DNA of 64,000 nucleotides. It comes from Dermacoccus nishinomiyaensis. Its GTDB lineage: Bacteria > Actinomycetota > Actinomycetes > Actinomycetales > Dermatophilaceae. Positions 35,343-44,163 of this stretch are shown piece by piece. The translations under genes were made by a program, and so were the position numbers. The notes below the pieces were generated by a model, which had not been told where the DNA came from, made no database searches, and saw only the letters and a list, made by a program, of their open reading frames with translations. The number at the start of each line of letters is the position of its first letter. The first letter of the stretch is position 1. The stretch is taken from assembly GCF_900447535.1 (NCBI RefSeq), contig NZ_UFXX01000001.1, positions 1,860,001 through 1,924,000 on the forward strand. The letters are read 5' to 3'.

Positions 35343-35636
35343 ATGAAGGGATCCGCCACGAGCGACACCACGACCACCGAGTACGTCGAGACGATGATGC
35401 GTAGCAGCCTCGGCGACTTGGGCCTGAACGCCGAGGCGTACTTCGTGTCCTGTTTGATCGGTGCCGCCATCGCCGTACGCGCTGCTTTGGATGGCGTGCG
35501 CATCAACGTCGGTGACGATGGCGCAATCACCCATGTCGACTCCTGGTTCATGACCATCGATGATTGCCGCCTTGTCGACGGCTGGTGGTGCGCAACGAAC
35601 CCCGCCCTGGATGGACGTCCGCTCAAGTGTGCCTGA
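35343..35636 (+). CDS. Hypothetical 97-residue protein in the island
   Basis: The frame has the normal high G/C at third codon positions for this genome, which supports coding. It begins MKGSATSDTTTTEYVETMMR and has a short hydrophobic stretch (AYFVSCLIGAAIAVRAAL) and a Trp/Cys-rich end (DDCRLVDGWWCATNP). No family is recognised. The start lacks a clear ribosome site, and the frame is open upstream to 35148, so it may be the 3' remnant of a longer gene. Confidence 0.45.
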   Translation: MKGSATSDTTTTEYVETMMRSSLGDLGLNAEAYFVSCLIGAAIAVRAALDGVRINVGDDGAITHVDSWFMTIDDCRLVDGWWCATNPALDGRPLKCA

Positions 35637-35836
35637 AGGGTCGGGAACGGTACGCCGTTGAACACGCTGGCCACGTAGCGCTACAGGCGCCTCGTGGCGA
35701 TACTGGCCAACCTCGCAACAGTGCCCAGAGGCACACGACCAAGGCCTTCAGCGGATCCGCCACAAATGGGTGGCGTGTTCACAGCAGTCGAACTGGCGGC
35801 CTAACCACTGTCACCTGATCGTGCAGCAGTCCCCAA

Positions 35837-35846
35837 TGTAGCAGAA
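35837..35846. repeat. Third copy of TGTAGCAGAA
   Basis: This 10-mer also occurs at 32775-32784 and, inverted, at 32721-32730. All three lie at edges of island segments. The copies could be remnants of element ends or recombination sites. Confidence 0.4.
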
Positions 35847-35929
35847 CGGCCGCTCTGATGATGAGCGCTGAACGATCCATGCTCATGACTTTGAGTGACG
35901 GTGTGCCACTCGTTCCATAAGCAGGAAAT

Positions 35930-36019
35930 ATGGCTGTGAACCCAGAGGACGTCTTAGCTGGCGGCGAGTCGCTCAGCATCGAGTTCAAGCGTCAGGTCAA
36001 CGATTCTGCCCTCCGGTGA
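35930..36019 (+). pseudogene. 5' remnant of an AlbA_2/Schlafen-type (AAA_4) gene
   Basis: Only 29 codons remain: MAVNPEDVLAGGESLSIEFK followed by RQVND and a TGA. GESLSIEFKRQVND is the conserved opening of AlbA_2 putative DNA/RNA-binding proteins. A good AGCAGGA site precedes the ATG. The rest of the gene is missing and normal chromosomal sequence begins within about 100 bases, so the right edge of the island probably lies here. Confidence 0.7.
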
Positions 36020-36118
36020 CTGATAGGCACGACCCGGCGCGGGTGGCCGATACGTGGGGGAGGCCCTCTGCGTTCACGTTCTCGACGTTCTCACAGCCAC
36101 GTCACAGAAGATGCGGTC

Positions 36119-37219
36119 GTGTCCCTCACCGGTTGGCCCCTGCTCGCACTGCTCACGGTGCTCTTCGTCGTCTTCACGATCGCCGCGATCAGCGAGCGTC
36201 CCCGGCTTCGTCTGCCCCGCCTGCTCAGGCGAACGGTGACGGTGGTGCTGTCGCAACTATGCGCCGTCCTGCTCGTCATGGTGGCTGTCAACGACTGGGG
36301 CATGTTCTACGGCTCATGGGACGACCTGCTCGGCGCCGCCGGTGACGTGCGTACCGTCACGACCAACGGTGAACCCGCAGCCGAGGGCTTGCCTGCGTCG
36401 ATGGGGCTGACGGGGTGGAGCAAGAAGGGCGAACTGCCGAGCAAGGGTGGCGTCTTCACCCTCGCGTTGCACGGGCCGAGCAGCAGACTGTCGACGAACG
36501 CACTCGTCTACCTGCCGCCTCGGTACTTCCAGAAGGGGCACGAGAACGAGAGGTTTCCCGTCGTCGAGACGATCGCCGGCTACCCCGGTGACGTACCCCA
36601 GCTCGTCGACCGCCTCGGATACCCCGCCGAACTCGAAAAGCAGGTGAAGGCCGGGCGAGCGCGGCCGATGATCATGGTCTTCATGAAGCCGACGCTCGCG
36701 CCGCCCCGCGACACCGAATGCGTCGACGTGCCGGGCGGCCCGCAGACGCTGACGTTCTTCAGCAAGGACGTGCCCACGCTCATCAAGAAGGAGCTGCGCA
36801 CGAGTGACACCGGCTGGGGTGCCATGGGGCATTCGACCGGCGGCTACTGTGCGGCGAAACTCGCGCTGATGCATCCCGAGCAGTTCTCGGCCGCCGCAAG
36901 CCTGTCCGGATACTTCAGCCCGCACGAGGACGAGATGACGGGTTCGTTGTTCGGTGGGCAGGAGAAGCTGCGACAGGAGAACGACCTGACGTGGCGGATC
37001 CAGCACCTGCCGATTCCCCACAGCGCGATCTTCGCGACGATGGGCCAGGCCGAAGGTGGTGACGAGGGCATCGAGAACACCCGCGCGTTCATGGCGATTG
37101 CGCGGGCACCCCTCACGACGAAGTTCGAGGTCGTCGACGGCGGCGGCCACAACTTCGGCACGTACCAGCGCGTCATGCCCGATGCGTTCGCGTGGCTCAG
37201 CACCTACATGGGGCGCTGA
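36119..37219 (+). CDS. Membrane-anchored alpha/beta-hydrolase esterase (Esterase D/antigen 85-like fold)
   Basis: A 366-residue protein from a GTG start. Residues 1-70 contain two or three membrane helices (LLALLTVLFVVFTIAAI; VLSQLCAVLLVMVAV). The outer domain matches the PF00756 esterase fold: NALVYLPPRYF, FPVVETIAGYPGD, the nucleophile loop AMGHSTGGYCAAKLAL, and a late VDGGGHNFGTY with the catalytic His. It may act on lipid or envelope esters outside the membrane. It follows the island and appears to be transcribed alone. Confidence 0.82.
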   Translation: MSLTGWPLLALLTVLFVVFTIAAISERPRLRLPRLLRRTVTVVLSQLCAVLLVMVAVNDWGMFYGSWDDLLGAAGDVRTVTTNGEPAAEGLPASMGLTGWSKKGELPSKGGVFTLALHGPSSRLSTNALVYLPPRYFQKGHENERFPVVETIAGYPGDVPQLVDRLGYPAELEKQVKAGRARPMIMVFMKPTLAPPRDTECVDVPGGPQTLTFFSKDVPTLIKKELRTSDTGWGAMGHSTGGYCAAKLALMHPEQFSAAASLSGYFSPHEDEMTGSLFGGQEKLRQENDLTWRIQHLPIPHSAIFATMGQAEGGDEGIENTRAFMAIARAPLTTKFEVVDGGGHNFGTYQRVMPDAFAWLSTYMGR

Positions 37220-37395
37220 CCGGCAGACGACGTGGCCCGTCGCCGGTGTCCACGAAAGCAGCCCCCGTTCGACGAGGCAGGCGGCCCAGCGGTGAGATTC
37301 GGGCAAAGCAAGAACTTGAAAGCGCAATGACCTCTAGGATCGGCGGGCGACGTGCCGACCGCCGTCACCCCTCCCACCTCGAAGGAAACGCCCAG

Positions 37396-37995
37396 ATGAA
37401 CCGTGCCCTCGCCCTGGCCGGCGCGACGACGCTCGCCGCCGCCACCGCCTTCACCGCCACGCCCGCCCTGGCCGCGGCGACCGTCACGACGCGCGTCGCG
37501 AACCTTGCGGTGACACCGACGACGGTCACGAAGGGCTCGAGCATCACGCTCAAGGGCCAGGCGCAGAAGCTGGCGAAGACCTGGACGGCGACTCCGGGTG
37601 CGTCTGTCGTCGTGTTCTTCGACGCTGACGGTTCTGCCCCGAACACCGCGCAGCGCACGCTGAAGGCCGATGCGCGCGGCAACTTCGCGACGTCGATGGC
37701 CCCGCAGGCGAGCGGATACTGGAGCGTTCAGCTCAAGGCGACGTCGACGAACAAGGCCTCGACCTCGACGCGTGTCTACGTCAAGGTGACGGCCCCCGCG
37801 CCATCGCGCGGCAGCGCCATCGTCATGCCGAAGGGCAGCGTCAACTGCCCCAGTTGGGCGCCGATCAAGGGCAATGCGTCGAGCCACATCTTCCACAGGC
37901 CCGGCCAGCGCTTCTACGCGAAGACGCACCCCGAGATGTGCTTCTCGACGCCGGCTGCCGCGATCAAGGCGGGGTATCGCGCGTCGAAGATCTGA
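37396..37995 (+). CDS. Secreted protein with Ig-like region and C-terminal sunset domain
   Basis: The 199-residue product has a signal peptide (MNRALALAGATTLAAATAFT, cut near PALAAA), a beta-rich Ig-like middle (TPTTVTKGSSITLKGQ to STSTRVYVKV), and a C-terminal segment NCPSWAPIKGNASSHIFHRP followed by CFSTPAAAIKAGYRASK. That segment matches the small sunset domain found at the ends of some actinobacterial secreted proteins, whose two Cys may form a disulfide. GAAGGA lies 9 bases before ATG 37396. The role is unknown; a strong dyad follows. Confidence 0.78.
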   Translation: MNRALALAGATTLAAATAFTATPALAAATVTTRVANLAVTPTTVTKGSSITLKGQAQKLAKTWTATPGASVVVFFDADGSAPNTAQRTLKADARGNFATSMAPQASGYWSVQLKATSTNKASTSTRVYVKVTAPAPSRGSAIVMPKGSVNCPSWAPIKGNASSHIFHRPGQRFYAKTHPEMCFSTPAAAIKAGYRASKI

Positions 37996-38009
37996 TCGCA
38001 TCCCTTGAT

Positions 38010-38065
38010 GGCGGGTCACTCACAGGTAGGCGCGCAGCTGCCCGCCTACCTGTGCGTGACCCGCC
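38010..38065 (+). terminator. Long hairpin after the sunset-domain gene
   Basis: Arms of 23 bases (38010-38032 and 38043-38065) pair with a single mismatch around a 10-base loop. It ends about 60 bases before the P-type ATPase start and probably terminates the upstream gene. Confidence 0.8.
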
Positions 38066-38127
38066 ACCCTGAGGCTCGGCCCGGCCCTCGCGCCACGCGG
38101 GGGAGGCCGTCACGAGACAATGGGTCG

Positions 38128-40551
38128 ATGGGAGAGCGGGAACAGCACGAGGCGGGCCTGAGCACAGCCGAGGTGGAGGAACTGACGCGTCGCGGGGAGG
38201 TCAACCACGCCCCTGACGACGGCATGCGCTCGACGTGGCAGATCGTGCGAGCGAACCTGTTCACACGCATCAACGCGATCTTCGCGATCCTCGTGGCCCT
38301 CGTCGTCGCGACGGGCTCGCTGCGCAACGCGCTGTTCGGGCTCGCCATCGTCATCAACAGCATCGTCGGCATCGCGCAGGAGCTGCGCGCCCGTCACACG
38401 CTGAAGCAGCTCAGCATCGTCAACACGGCCGAGGTGACGGTCCGGCGCGACGGCGAGGCGAAGAAGATACCGACGACGGACATCGTCACCGGCGACATCG
38501 TCGAGCTGTCGTCCGGTTCGCAGATCGCCGTCGACGGTGTCGTCGTGCGCGCCGATCACCTCGACGTCGACGAGTCACTGCTGACGGGTGAATCAGACCC
38601 GATCGACAAGCGCAGCGACGACGACCTGCGCTCCGGCAGCTTCGTCGTCGCGGGCTCGGGGCTGATGCGCGCCACCGCCGTCGGCGGAGATTCGTACGCC
38701 GCCAAGCTCACGGCCGACGCCGGCGAATTCACGCTCGTGCGCTCCGAACTGCGCAGCGGCATCGACAGCATCCTCAAGGTCATCACCTACCTGCTCATCC
38801 CCGCCGGCCTCATCACGATCGTCAACCAGCTGCTGCTCGCGCGCGACGACTGGAAGCAGGCCGTCCTCGGCATGGTGGCCGCACTGACCCCGATGGTGCC
38901 CGAGGGCCTCGTGCTGCTGACGTCCGTCGCGTTCGCCGTCGGCGTCATCCGCCTCGGGCGCCGTCAGTGCCTCGTCAACGAGCTGCCAGCGATCGAGGGC
39001 CTCGCGCGCGTCGATGTCGTCTGCGCCGACAAGACGGGCACCCTGACCGAGCCGGGCATGACGCTCGAACGCGTCGAACCGCTCGGTGACACCGACGAGG
39101 GCAGTGCGAAGGAGGCACTCGCCGCCCTCGCGCACGCCGACGAGCACCCGAACGCGACGATGCTCGCCGTCAAGGACGCGTTCGGCGATGCGCCGGGTTG
39201 GGGCGTCGAGGCGCGGGCGCCGTTCAGTTCCGCGACGAAGTGGTCGGGCGTCTCGTTCGCCGGGCACGGCAACTGGGTCATGGGTGCCGCCGACATCCTG
39301 CTCGACCCCGATAGCGCCGACGGTGAGCGCGCGACCGAGGTCGGCGCGAGCGGCGCTCGCGTTCTGCTGCTCGCCGAGGCGGAGACGCGCGTCGACGCCG
39401 ACGGCGCGCCCGGCGAGCTGACGCCGCGCGCCCTCGTCGTGCTCGCGCAGAAGGTGCGCCCCGACGCCGCGAAGACGCTCGAGTACTTCCACGACCAGGG
39501 GGTCGAGGTGAAGGTCATCTCCGGCGACAACGCGCGCAGCGTCGGCGCCGTCGCCGAATCCCTCGGCCTCGGCGAGGCCGACCAGGCGCTCGACGCACGC
39601 AAGTTGCCCACGGACACAGCCGAACTCGCCGACGCGCTCGACAAGGGCGTCGTGTTCGGGCGCGTCAAGCCCGACGGCAAGCGCGCGATGGTGCGGGCGC
39701 TGCACAGCCGCGACCACATCGTCGCGATGACCGGTGACGGCGTCAACGACGTCCTCGCCCTCAAGGACGCGGACGTCGGCGTCGCCATGGGCTCCGGCAG
39801 CGACGCGACACGCGCCGTCGCCCAGATCGTCCTGCTCGACAACAAGTTCGCGACGCTGCCGCACGTCGTCGCCGAGGGCCGCCGCGTCATCGGCAACATC
39901 GAACGCGTCGCTCACCTGTTCCTCACGAAGACGATCTACGCGGTGACGCTCGCCCTCGTCATCGGCCTGCTCGGGCTCGGGGCGCACCTGTTCCACACGC
40001 CCTCGCTCGCGTACCCGTTCGAGCCGATCCACCTGACGATCGCCGCCTGGTTCACGATCGGCGTTCCTTCGTTCGTGCTGTCACTGCTGCCCAACAGCGA
40101 ACGAGCGCGCAGCGGATTCGTGCCGCGCGTCATGCGGTTCGCGATTCCGTCGGGGCTCGTCATCGCCGCCGTCACGCTCGCGTGCTACCTGCTCGTGCGC
40201 CACGGCCAGGGTGGCGGTGCGGACGCCGTCACCGACGCAGGGTTCGGCGCCGGGCACACCCAGATTGCGACGGCGACGCTCACGACGCTCATCGCGTGCA
40301 GCTGGTGGGTGCTCGTCATCGTCGCGCGTCCGCTCGACCGCCTGCGTCTCGCGCTCGTGACGGTGTGCTTCCTCGCCTACGTCCCGATGTTCCTGCTGCC
40401 GTTCACCCGTCGCTGGTTCTCGCTCGACCCGACGAACCTGTCGAGGATGGCGATCGCGGCTGCCTGCGCGCTCGTCGGCGTCGCGGCGCTCGAGAGTGTG
40501 CACCGCGTGGTGGCGCGACGTCAGGGCCAGGCGCCCGCGGTGCACGGCTGA
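38128..40551 (+). CDS. P-type cation ATPase, CtpE-like (calcium uptake branch)
   Basis: An 807-residue P-type ATPase. In order: membrane pair (about 40-80), actuator LLTGES, M4 with ALTPMVPEGLVLL, phosphorylation loop VCADKTGTLTEPG, the nucleotide domain, and the hinge MTGDGVNDVLALKDADVGVAMG, then five or six more helices. No N-terminal metal-binding domain is present. The PEGL motif and overall sequence resemble CtpE, which imports calcium in mycobacteria; the ion is inferred. ATG 38128 begins MGEREQHEAGLS; upstream frame is the hairpin and not coding. Confidence 0.9.
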   Translation: MGEREQHEAGLSTAEVEELTRRGEVNHAPDDGMRSTWQIVRANLFTRINAIFAILVALVVATGSLRNALFGLAIVINSIVGIAQELRARHTLKQLSIVNTAEVTVRRDGEAKKIPTTDIVTGDIVELSSGSQIAVDGVVVRADHLDVDESLLTGESDPIDKRSDDDLRSGSFVVAGSGLMRATAVGGDSYAAKLTADAGEFTLVRSELRSGIDSILKVITYLLIPAGLITIVNQLLLARDDWKQAVLGMVAALTPMVPEGLVLLTSVAFAVGVIRLGRRQCLVNELPAIEGLARVDVVCADKTGTLTEPGMTLERVEPLGDTDEGSAKEALAALAHADEHPNATMLAVKDAFGDAPGWGVEARAPFSSATKWSGVSFAGHGNWVMGAADILLDPDSADGERATEVGASGARVLLLAEAETRVDADGAPGELTPRALVVLAQKVRPDAAKTLEYFHDQGVEVKVISGDNARSVGAVAESLGLGEADQALDARKLPTDTAELADALDKGVVFGRVKPDGKRAMVRALHSRDHIVAMTGDGVNDVLALKDADVGVAMGSGSDATRAVAQIVLLDNKFATLPHVVAEGRRVIGNIERVAHLFLTKTIYAVTLALVIGLLGLGAHLFHTPSLAYPFEPIHLTIAAWFTIGVPSFVLSLLPNSERARSGFVPRVMRFAIPSGLVIAAVTLACYLLVRHGQGGGADAVTDAGFGAGHTQIATATLTTLIACSWWVLVIVARPLDRLRLALVTVCFLAYVPMFLLPFTRRWFSLDPTNLSRMAIAAACALVGVAALESVHRVVARRQGQAPAVHG

Positions 40552-40560
40552 ACGTGATGA

Positions 40561-40604
40561 CCTTGCCCGAGATCGCGTCGTTCCCGACGCGATCTCGGGC
40601 AAGG
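40561..40604. terminator. Hairpin terminator after the P-type ATPase
   Basis: Arms of 20 bases (40561-40580 and 40585-40604, CCTTGCCCGAGATCGCGTCG type) pair perfectly with a TTCC loop. It lies between convergent genes. The arm resembles those at 48230 and 51050. Confidence 0.88.
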
Positions 40605-40625
40605 ATCACCGCGAGCCGTACGACA

Positions 40626-41285
40626 TCACGCGTCGAGATCGTCCAGCCGAGCGATCCAGGGGTGGTTCGGTTCGGTAAGCGTCAGGGCATCCCGCAGCCA
40701 TTCTCGTGTCGAACGCTCGAGCAGTGGCGCCGTGACGGTGAAGTCGCGCTCGTCCTTGTCGCGTAACCCGCGCGATTTCAAGAGCAGTTGCAGTTCCGGC
40801 CGGAGGTAACGCACGCCGTCTCGCTCCCACAGGGCTCGCGTCATCGGGAGGCGAAGGCGGGAATCGCGTTTGTAGACCCACTCTTGCTCGCTCCCCGGGC
40901 TGAGCAGGATGTCGTACTCCCAGGCGCTCGCGGCATCCGGCCTCGCCCAGATCTGCCCGCACCCGCGCGGGAGGACGTCGTCAGGCGCGCCATCCGCGTC
41001 GACGTCGGGAAGCAGTGGGGTCAATGAACCCGCCGCGGCGGCCCAGGCGTGCAGGCGTCCTGCGAGATGACGTCGAAGCAGGGGCAGGTCATTACGCAGT
41101 ACGGACGGATCGATGTCGTCGTGTTCGCGTGATGCACCCGTGAAGGCCTCGATGGCCCAGCCCCCGGCGATCCACCACAAGCCGGGGTAGCTCGCGAAGA
41201 AGTGCTTGACGTCACTCGGGGTCAGCGGCGCCCACCTGCCGTAGAGAGCCAGGAAATCCTCGTCGGTGAGGTGATTCACGGTCAT
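40626..41285 (-). CDS. Nucleotidyltransferase-fold protein (aminoglycoside adenylyltransferase-like)
   Basis: A 219-residue protein whose N-terminal third carries WWIAGGWAIEAFTG followed by REHDDIDPSVLR, the GGW...HDDID pattern of ANT(2'')-like and related nucleotidyltransferases, where the two acids bind magnesium. Later parts (EYDILLSPG; LRPELQLLLKSRGLRDKDERD) also fit that fold, the latter like LKA...R.KD.AD. The substrate is unknown; many such chromosomal genes do not give resistance. The start is ATG 41285, MTVNHLTDED. Confidence 0.72.
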   Translation of the reverse strand: MTVNHLTDEDFLALYGRWAPLTPSDVKHFFASYPGLWWIAGGWAIEAFTGASREHDDIDPSVLRNDLPLLRRHLAGRLHAWAAAAGSLTPLLPDVDADGAPDDVLPRGCGQIWARPDAASAWEYDILLSPGSEQEWVYKRDSRLRLPMTRALWERDGVRYLRPELQLLLKSRGLRDKDERDFTVTAPLLERSTREWLRDALTLTEPNHPWIARLDDLDA

Positions 41286-41334
41286 GCCAGCGAGACTAGG
41301 CGGAACACCGCGGCGGCGTGGAAAGCTGACGAGT

Positions 41335-41770
41335 ATGGATTCCGTAGCCACGCCGTCGCGCTCGGACGCCCACTGGTTGCTGCCCATCAACCCCGCAGCG
41401 CACGCCGAGCACCAGCCCGACGACTGGCGCACCCGCTCGGACGCCACGGCGGTGTGGGCTGCCATCGGGCGCTCGCAGCCACTCGAACGCTGGTGCCTGC
41501 GCAGTGGCTACCGCACGATGCGGGCGGGGGACGTCATCTGGGCCTATCTCGCCGTGCGCCAAGAGGTGTGCGCTTTCGGTCGCGTGCGCGCGGTCGTCGA
41601 GGCTGACGGCGCCTGGTTCGTCGACGTCACCTGGGACGAGCACGCGACCCGGGCGCTGAACCGCAGCCCCGTCGCGCGAGGCCGTTTTCGGCCAGGTGCC
41701 GATGTCGACCTGCCGCGCGCGGGCGACGGCCGTCGAGGTGCTCTGCTGTGCGATGGAGGACCTGCTCTGA
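41335..41770 (+). pseudogene. EVE/PUA-like domain gene with a frameshift near 41675
   Basis: The first part encodes HWLLPINPAAHA, WRTRSDATAVWAAIGRSQPLERWCLR and AGDVIWAYLAVRQEVCAFGR, resembling EVE/PUA-like small-molecule or modified-base binders. Up to about 41675 the frame has G/C at nearly every third position. After that, third-position G/C bias moves to the plus-one frame, which reads EAVFGQVPMSTCRA to EVLCCAMEDLL and stops at 41770. The uncorrected frame runs to 41868 with poor codon use. So there is a real indel or a sequencing error. Confidence 0.6.
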
Positions 41771-41864
41771 CGCACCGTCCGGCGCGTCGACTTGGGCGCT
41801 CGTCAGGGGTCCCGCGTACTGTGGAACGGCAGACAAGAACACCGGGGGCAAACGGGAGGAACAC

Positions 41865-43160
41865 GTGAGCATGGCCGCTGACGGCAACGGAACGACGAAC
41901 GATGGACGAGGCGACGACGGCACCGCGAAGACGCTGTCGAAGGCTGCGGTGGCGCGCCGCACCGTGCTGAGCGGCGCGGGCGTGTGGGCGCTCGCCGCAT
42001 GCAGCACGTCGTCGAAGTCGGACGGCTCCGGCAAGGGCGTCAAGGCCGACAGCTCGGCCAAGGCGTCGGCGTCGTCGGCGAGCCCGCAGGGCAAGACGAT
42101 CGGCGACGGCTCGATGAGCGACACCGGCCCGCAGCCGGGGCTCTACAAGCCCAAGAAGCTCAAGAAGGGCGACGTGCCGCCGCAGTTCGTCGTCGTGTCG
42201 TGGGACGGTGCGGCCGAGCTCGTCGACAACCCGTTGCTGTCGCGCTTCCGCAAGGTTTCACGTGAAACCGGCGCGCACATGACGCTGTTCCTCTCCGGCA
42301 TCTACTTCCTGCCCGAGAGCAAGAAGACGCTCTACCATGCGCCGCACCACAAGCCTGGTGCGACCGACATCAACTTCCTGCCCGATGACTGCGTCCACGC
42401 GACGATCAAGGGCATCGGTGAGTCGTGGACTGAGGGCCACGAGATCGGTACCCACTTCAACGGCCACTTCTGCGGCCCGACGGGTGGCTCGACGTGGTCG
42501 CCGAGCGACTGGGGCAGCGAGATCGATCAGGCCCGCTCGTTCGTCGCGAACTGGCGGACCAACACCGGATTCCACGACCTGCCGCCGCTGCCGTTCGACT
42601 ACGACAAGGAACTCATCGGCGGACGCACGCCCTGCCTCGAGGGCGGCGACAACCTGCGCACCGAGGCCTCAAAGCTCGGATGGCGCTACGACACGAGCAA
42701 GAGCACGCTGCAGATGTGGCCGAAGAAGGACAAGGGCCTGTGGGACATGAGCCTGCAGTCCATCCCGCTGGCCGGCACGCGCTTCCAGGTGCTGTCGATG
42801 GACTACAACATCATGTTCAACCAGTCGAAGGTGACGAAGGGCAACCCGGCCATGCACGCGACGTGGCGCAAGCAGGCCGTCGACTCCTACATGGCCGGGT
42901 TCAACCGTTCGTACGAGGGCAACCGCGCTCCGCTCGTCATCGGCAACCACTTCGAGGGCTGGAACGGCGGCATCTACATGGACGCCGTCGAGGAGGTCAT
43001 GCGCAAGGTCGCCGCGCACAAGGACGCGAAGATGGTGTCCTTCCGTGAGCTGTGCGACTGGATGGACGCGCAGGACCCGAAGGTCGTCAAGAAGCTGCAG
43101 GCCCTCGCTCCCGGCGAGACGCCGCCCGGTGGCTGGGACGAGTACCTCGAACTCACCTGA
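41865..43160 (+). CDS. Tat-exported lipoprotein, polysaccharide deacetylase-like
   Basis: GTG 41865 is used, with GGGAGG 5 bases upstream; ATG 41871 is the alternative. The 431-residue product has a twin-arginine lipoprotein signal (ARRTVLSGAGVWALAACSTS, lipid Cys near residue 45). The body fits the NodB fold: FVVVSWDGAAE, HMTLFLSGIYFLP, and HEIGTHFNGHFCG with the two metal-binding His. A parS site lies at 42252 inside the gene. It is probably an extracytoplasmic glycan deacetylase or a non-catalytic relative, since the first Asp pair is reduced to WDG. Confidence 0.83.
   Translation: MSMAADGNGTTNDGRGDDGTAKTLSKAAVARRTVLSGAGVWALAACSTSSKSDGSGKGVKADSSAKASASSASPQGKTIGDGSMSDTGPQPGLYKPKKLKKGDVPPQFVVVSWDGAAELVDNPLLSRFRKVSRETGAHMTLFLSGIYFLPESKKTLYHAPHHKPGATDINFLPDDCVHATIKGIGESWTEGHEIGTHFNGHFCGPTGGSTWSPSDWGSEIDQARSFVANWRTNTGFHDLPPLPFDYDKELIGGRTPCLEGGDNLRTEASKLGWRYDTSKSTLQMWPKKDKGLWDMSLQSIPLAGTRFQVLSMDYNIMFNQSKVTKGNPAMHATWRKQAVDSYMAGFNRSYEGNRAPLVIGNHFEGWNGGIYMDAVEEVMRKVAAHKDAKMVSFRELCDWMDAQDPKVVKKLQALAPGETPPGGWDEYLELT
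42252..42267. promoter_or_regulatory. parS-like ParB binding site (inside the deacetylase gene)
   Basis: GGTTTCACGTGAAACC keeps the 14-base palindromic core GTTTCACGTGAAAC and changes both outer bases. It encodes V-S-R-E-T in frame. Confidence 0.85.
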
Positions 43161-43190
43161 GCCACTGCCCGGCGCCCCGGCTGGGTACAC

Positions 43191-43232
43191 GCGGAACGGC
43201 CCGAACCTCTCGTGAGGTTCGGGCCGTTCCGC
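43191..43232. terminator. Bidirectional hairpin terminator
   Basis: A 19-base perfect stem (43191-43209 with 43214-43232) and a TCGT loop lie between convergent genes. Confidence 0.9.
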
Positions 43233-43283
43233 TGCGGGGTGTCGGCGAGGGCCGCCAGCACGACTGGCCGCTCGCCGGATCCG

Positions 43284-43925
43284 TCATCGGGTGCGACGGC
43301 GAACGACGAGCGTGCCGCCCGCTGCGGCGAGAAGCGCGCCGCCCGCGAACGCAGCGGTCGTGTTCGTCGAGCTGCCCTCGTGCGTCATGTCGGTCTGCAC
43401 CTTCGGGCCCACGGTGGTCGAACCCGTCGTCGTGCCGCCGGGGGTTCCCGGCTTGGACGGCGTGGGCACGGGCTGCGCCGACGCGCCGATCTTCACGTCG
43501 ACGGTCTTCGTGACGTGGGAGTTGTTGGCGTCACCGCAGTACCAGAAGTCGAGCTTCACCTTGTATGTGCCGGGCTTGGTGTAGCGGTACTGGTAAGGAG
43601 ACGAGAAGTTGAGTGGCGAGACGCCCTTCGAGGTGCACTGCAGGACGCCGGAATCACCGCCGGTACGGCCTTTGCCGTCACCGAAGTCGACACTCATGGA
43701 CATGGGGCCAGGGGTACGAGTCGTCGTGTGATCCGGCCCGTTGGCATGGTGCTGCGTGCCCTTGAGGTTGAAGTTGAATGCGACGGTGGTGCCGTCGGTC
43801 GTGTAGGTGATGCTGGGAGTCGCCGACACGCCGGGCCCGGCCGTAGGGGCTGCGTAGGCGGGGGCGCTGAACAGGGCGGCTCCGGCGAACGTCGTCAAGC
43901 ATGTGGTGCGGACAAAACGGTTCAT
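43284..43925 (-). CDS. Secreted cell-surface protein with C-terminal anchor-like tail
   Basis: A 213-residue protein with signal peptide MNRFVRTTCLTTFAGAALFS ending near PAYAAP, a PKD-like beta region (MSVDFGDGKG, YQYRYTKPGTYKVKLDFWYCG), a Pro/Gly/Thr linker, and a C-terminal hydrophobic helix AAFAGGALLAAAGGTLVV followed by RRRTR. The tail looks like a sortase signal, but no LPxTG is visible, so it may be a simple membrane anchor. AGGAAAA precedes the ATG. No function is known. Confidence 0.78.
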   Translation of the reverse strand: MNRFVRTTCLTTFAGAALFSAPAYAAPTAGPGVSATPSITYTTDGTTVAFNFNLKGTQHHANGPDHTTTRTPGPMSMSVDFGDGKGRTGGDSGVLQCTSKGVSPLNFSSPYQYRYTKPGTYKVKLDFWYCGDANNSHVTKTVDVKIGASAQPVPTPSKPGTPGGTTTGSTTVGPKVQTDMTHEGSSTNTTAAFAGGALLAAAGGTLVVRRRTR

Positions 43926-44163
43926 GGCATTTTCCTGTTCTCGAGTCGGTGCGTGTTGGACACACCTCCTTCTTCAGTATTGCCGTGTGTGACGTGGAAC
44001 ACGAGAGCTCGAGCCGAGAACTTCGACAGCCGACGGTGGGCGCGTCGGCGTTCGGCCTCCCGGCGTTCGGTCGCCAACCGCAACGGCCACCGCCACGCCG
44101 CCGGCCGGGATGCGGGGCGAACGCGGGGGACAATGGGGTGCGCACCCTCGTCCGGAGGGGGTC

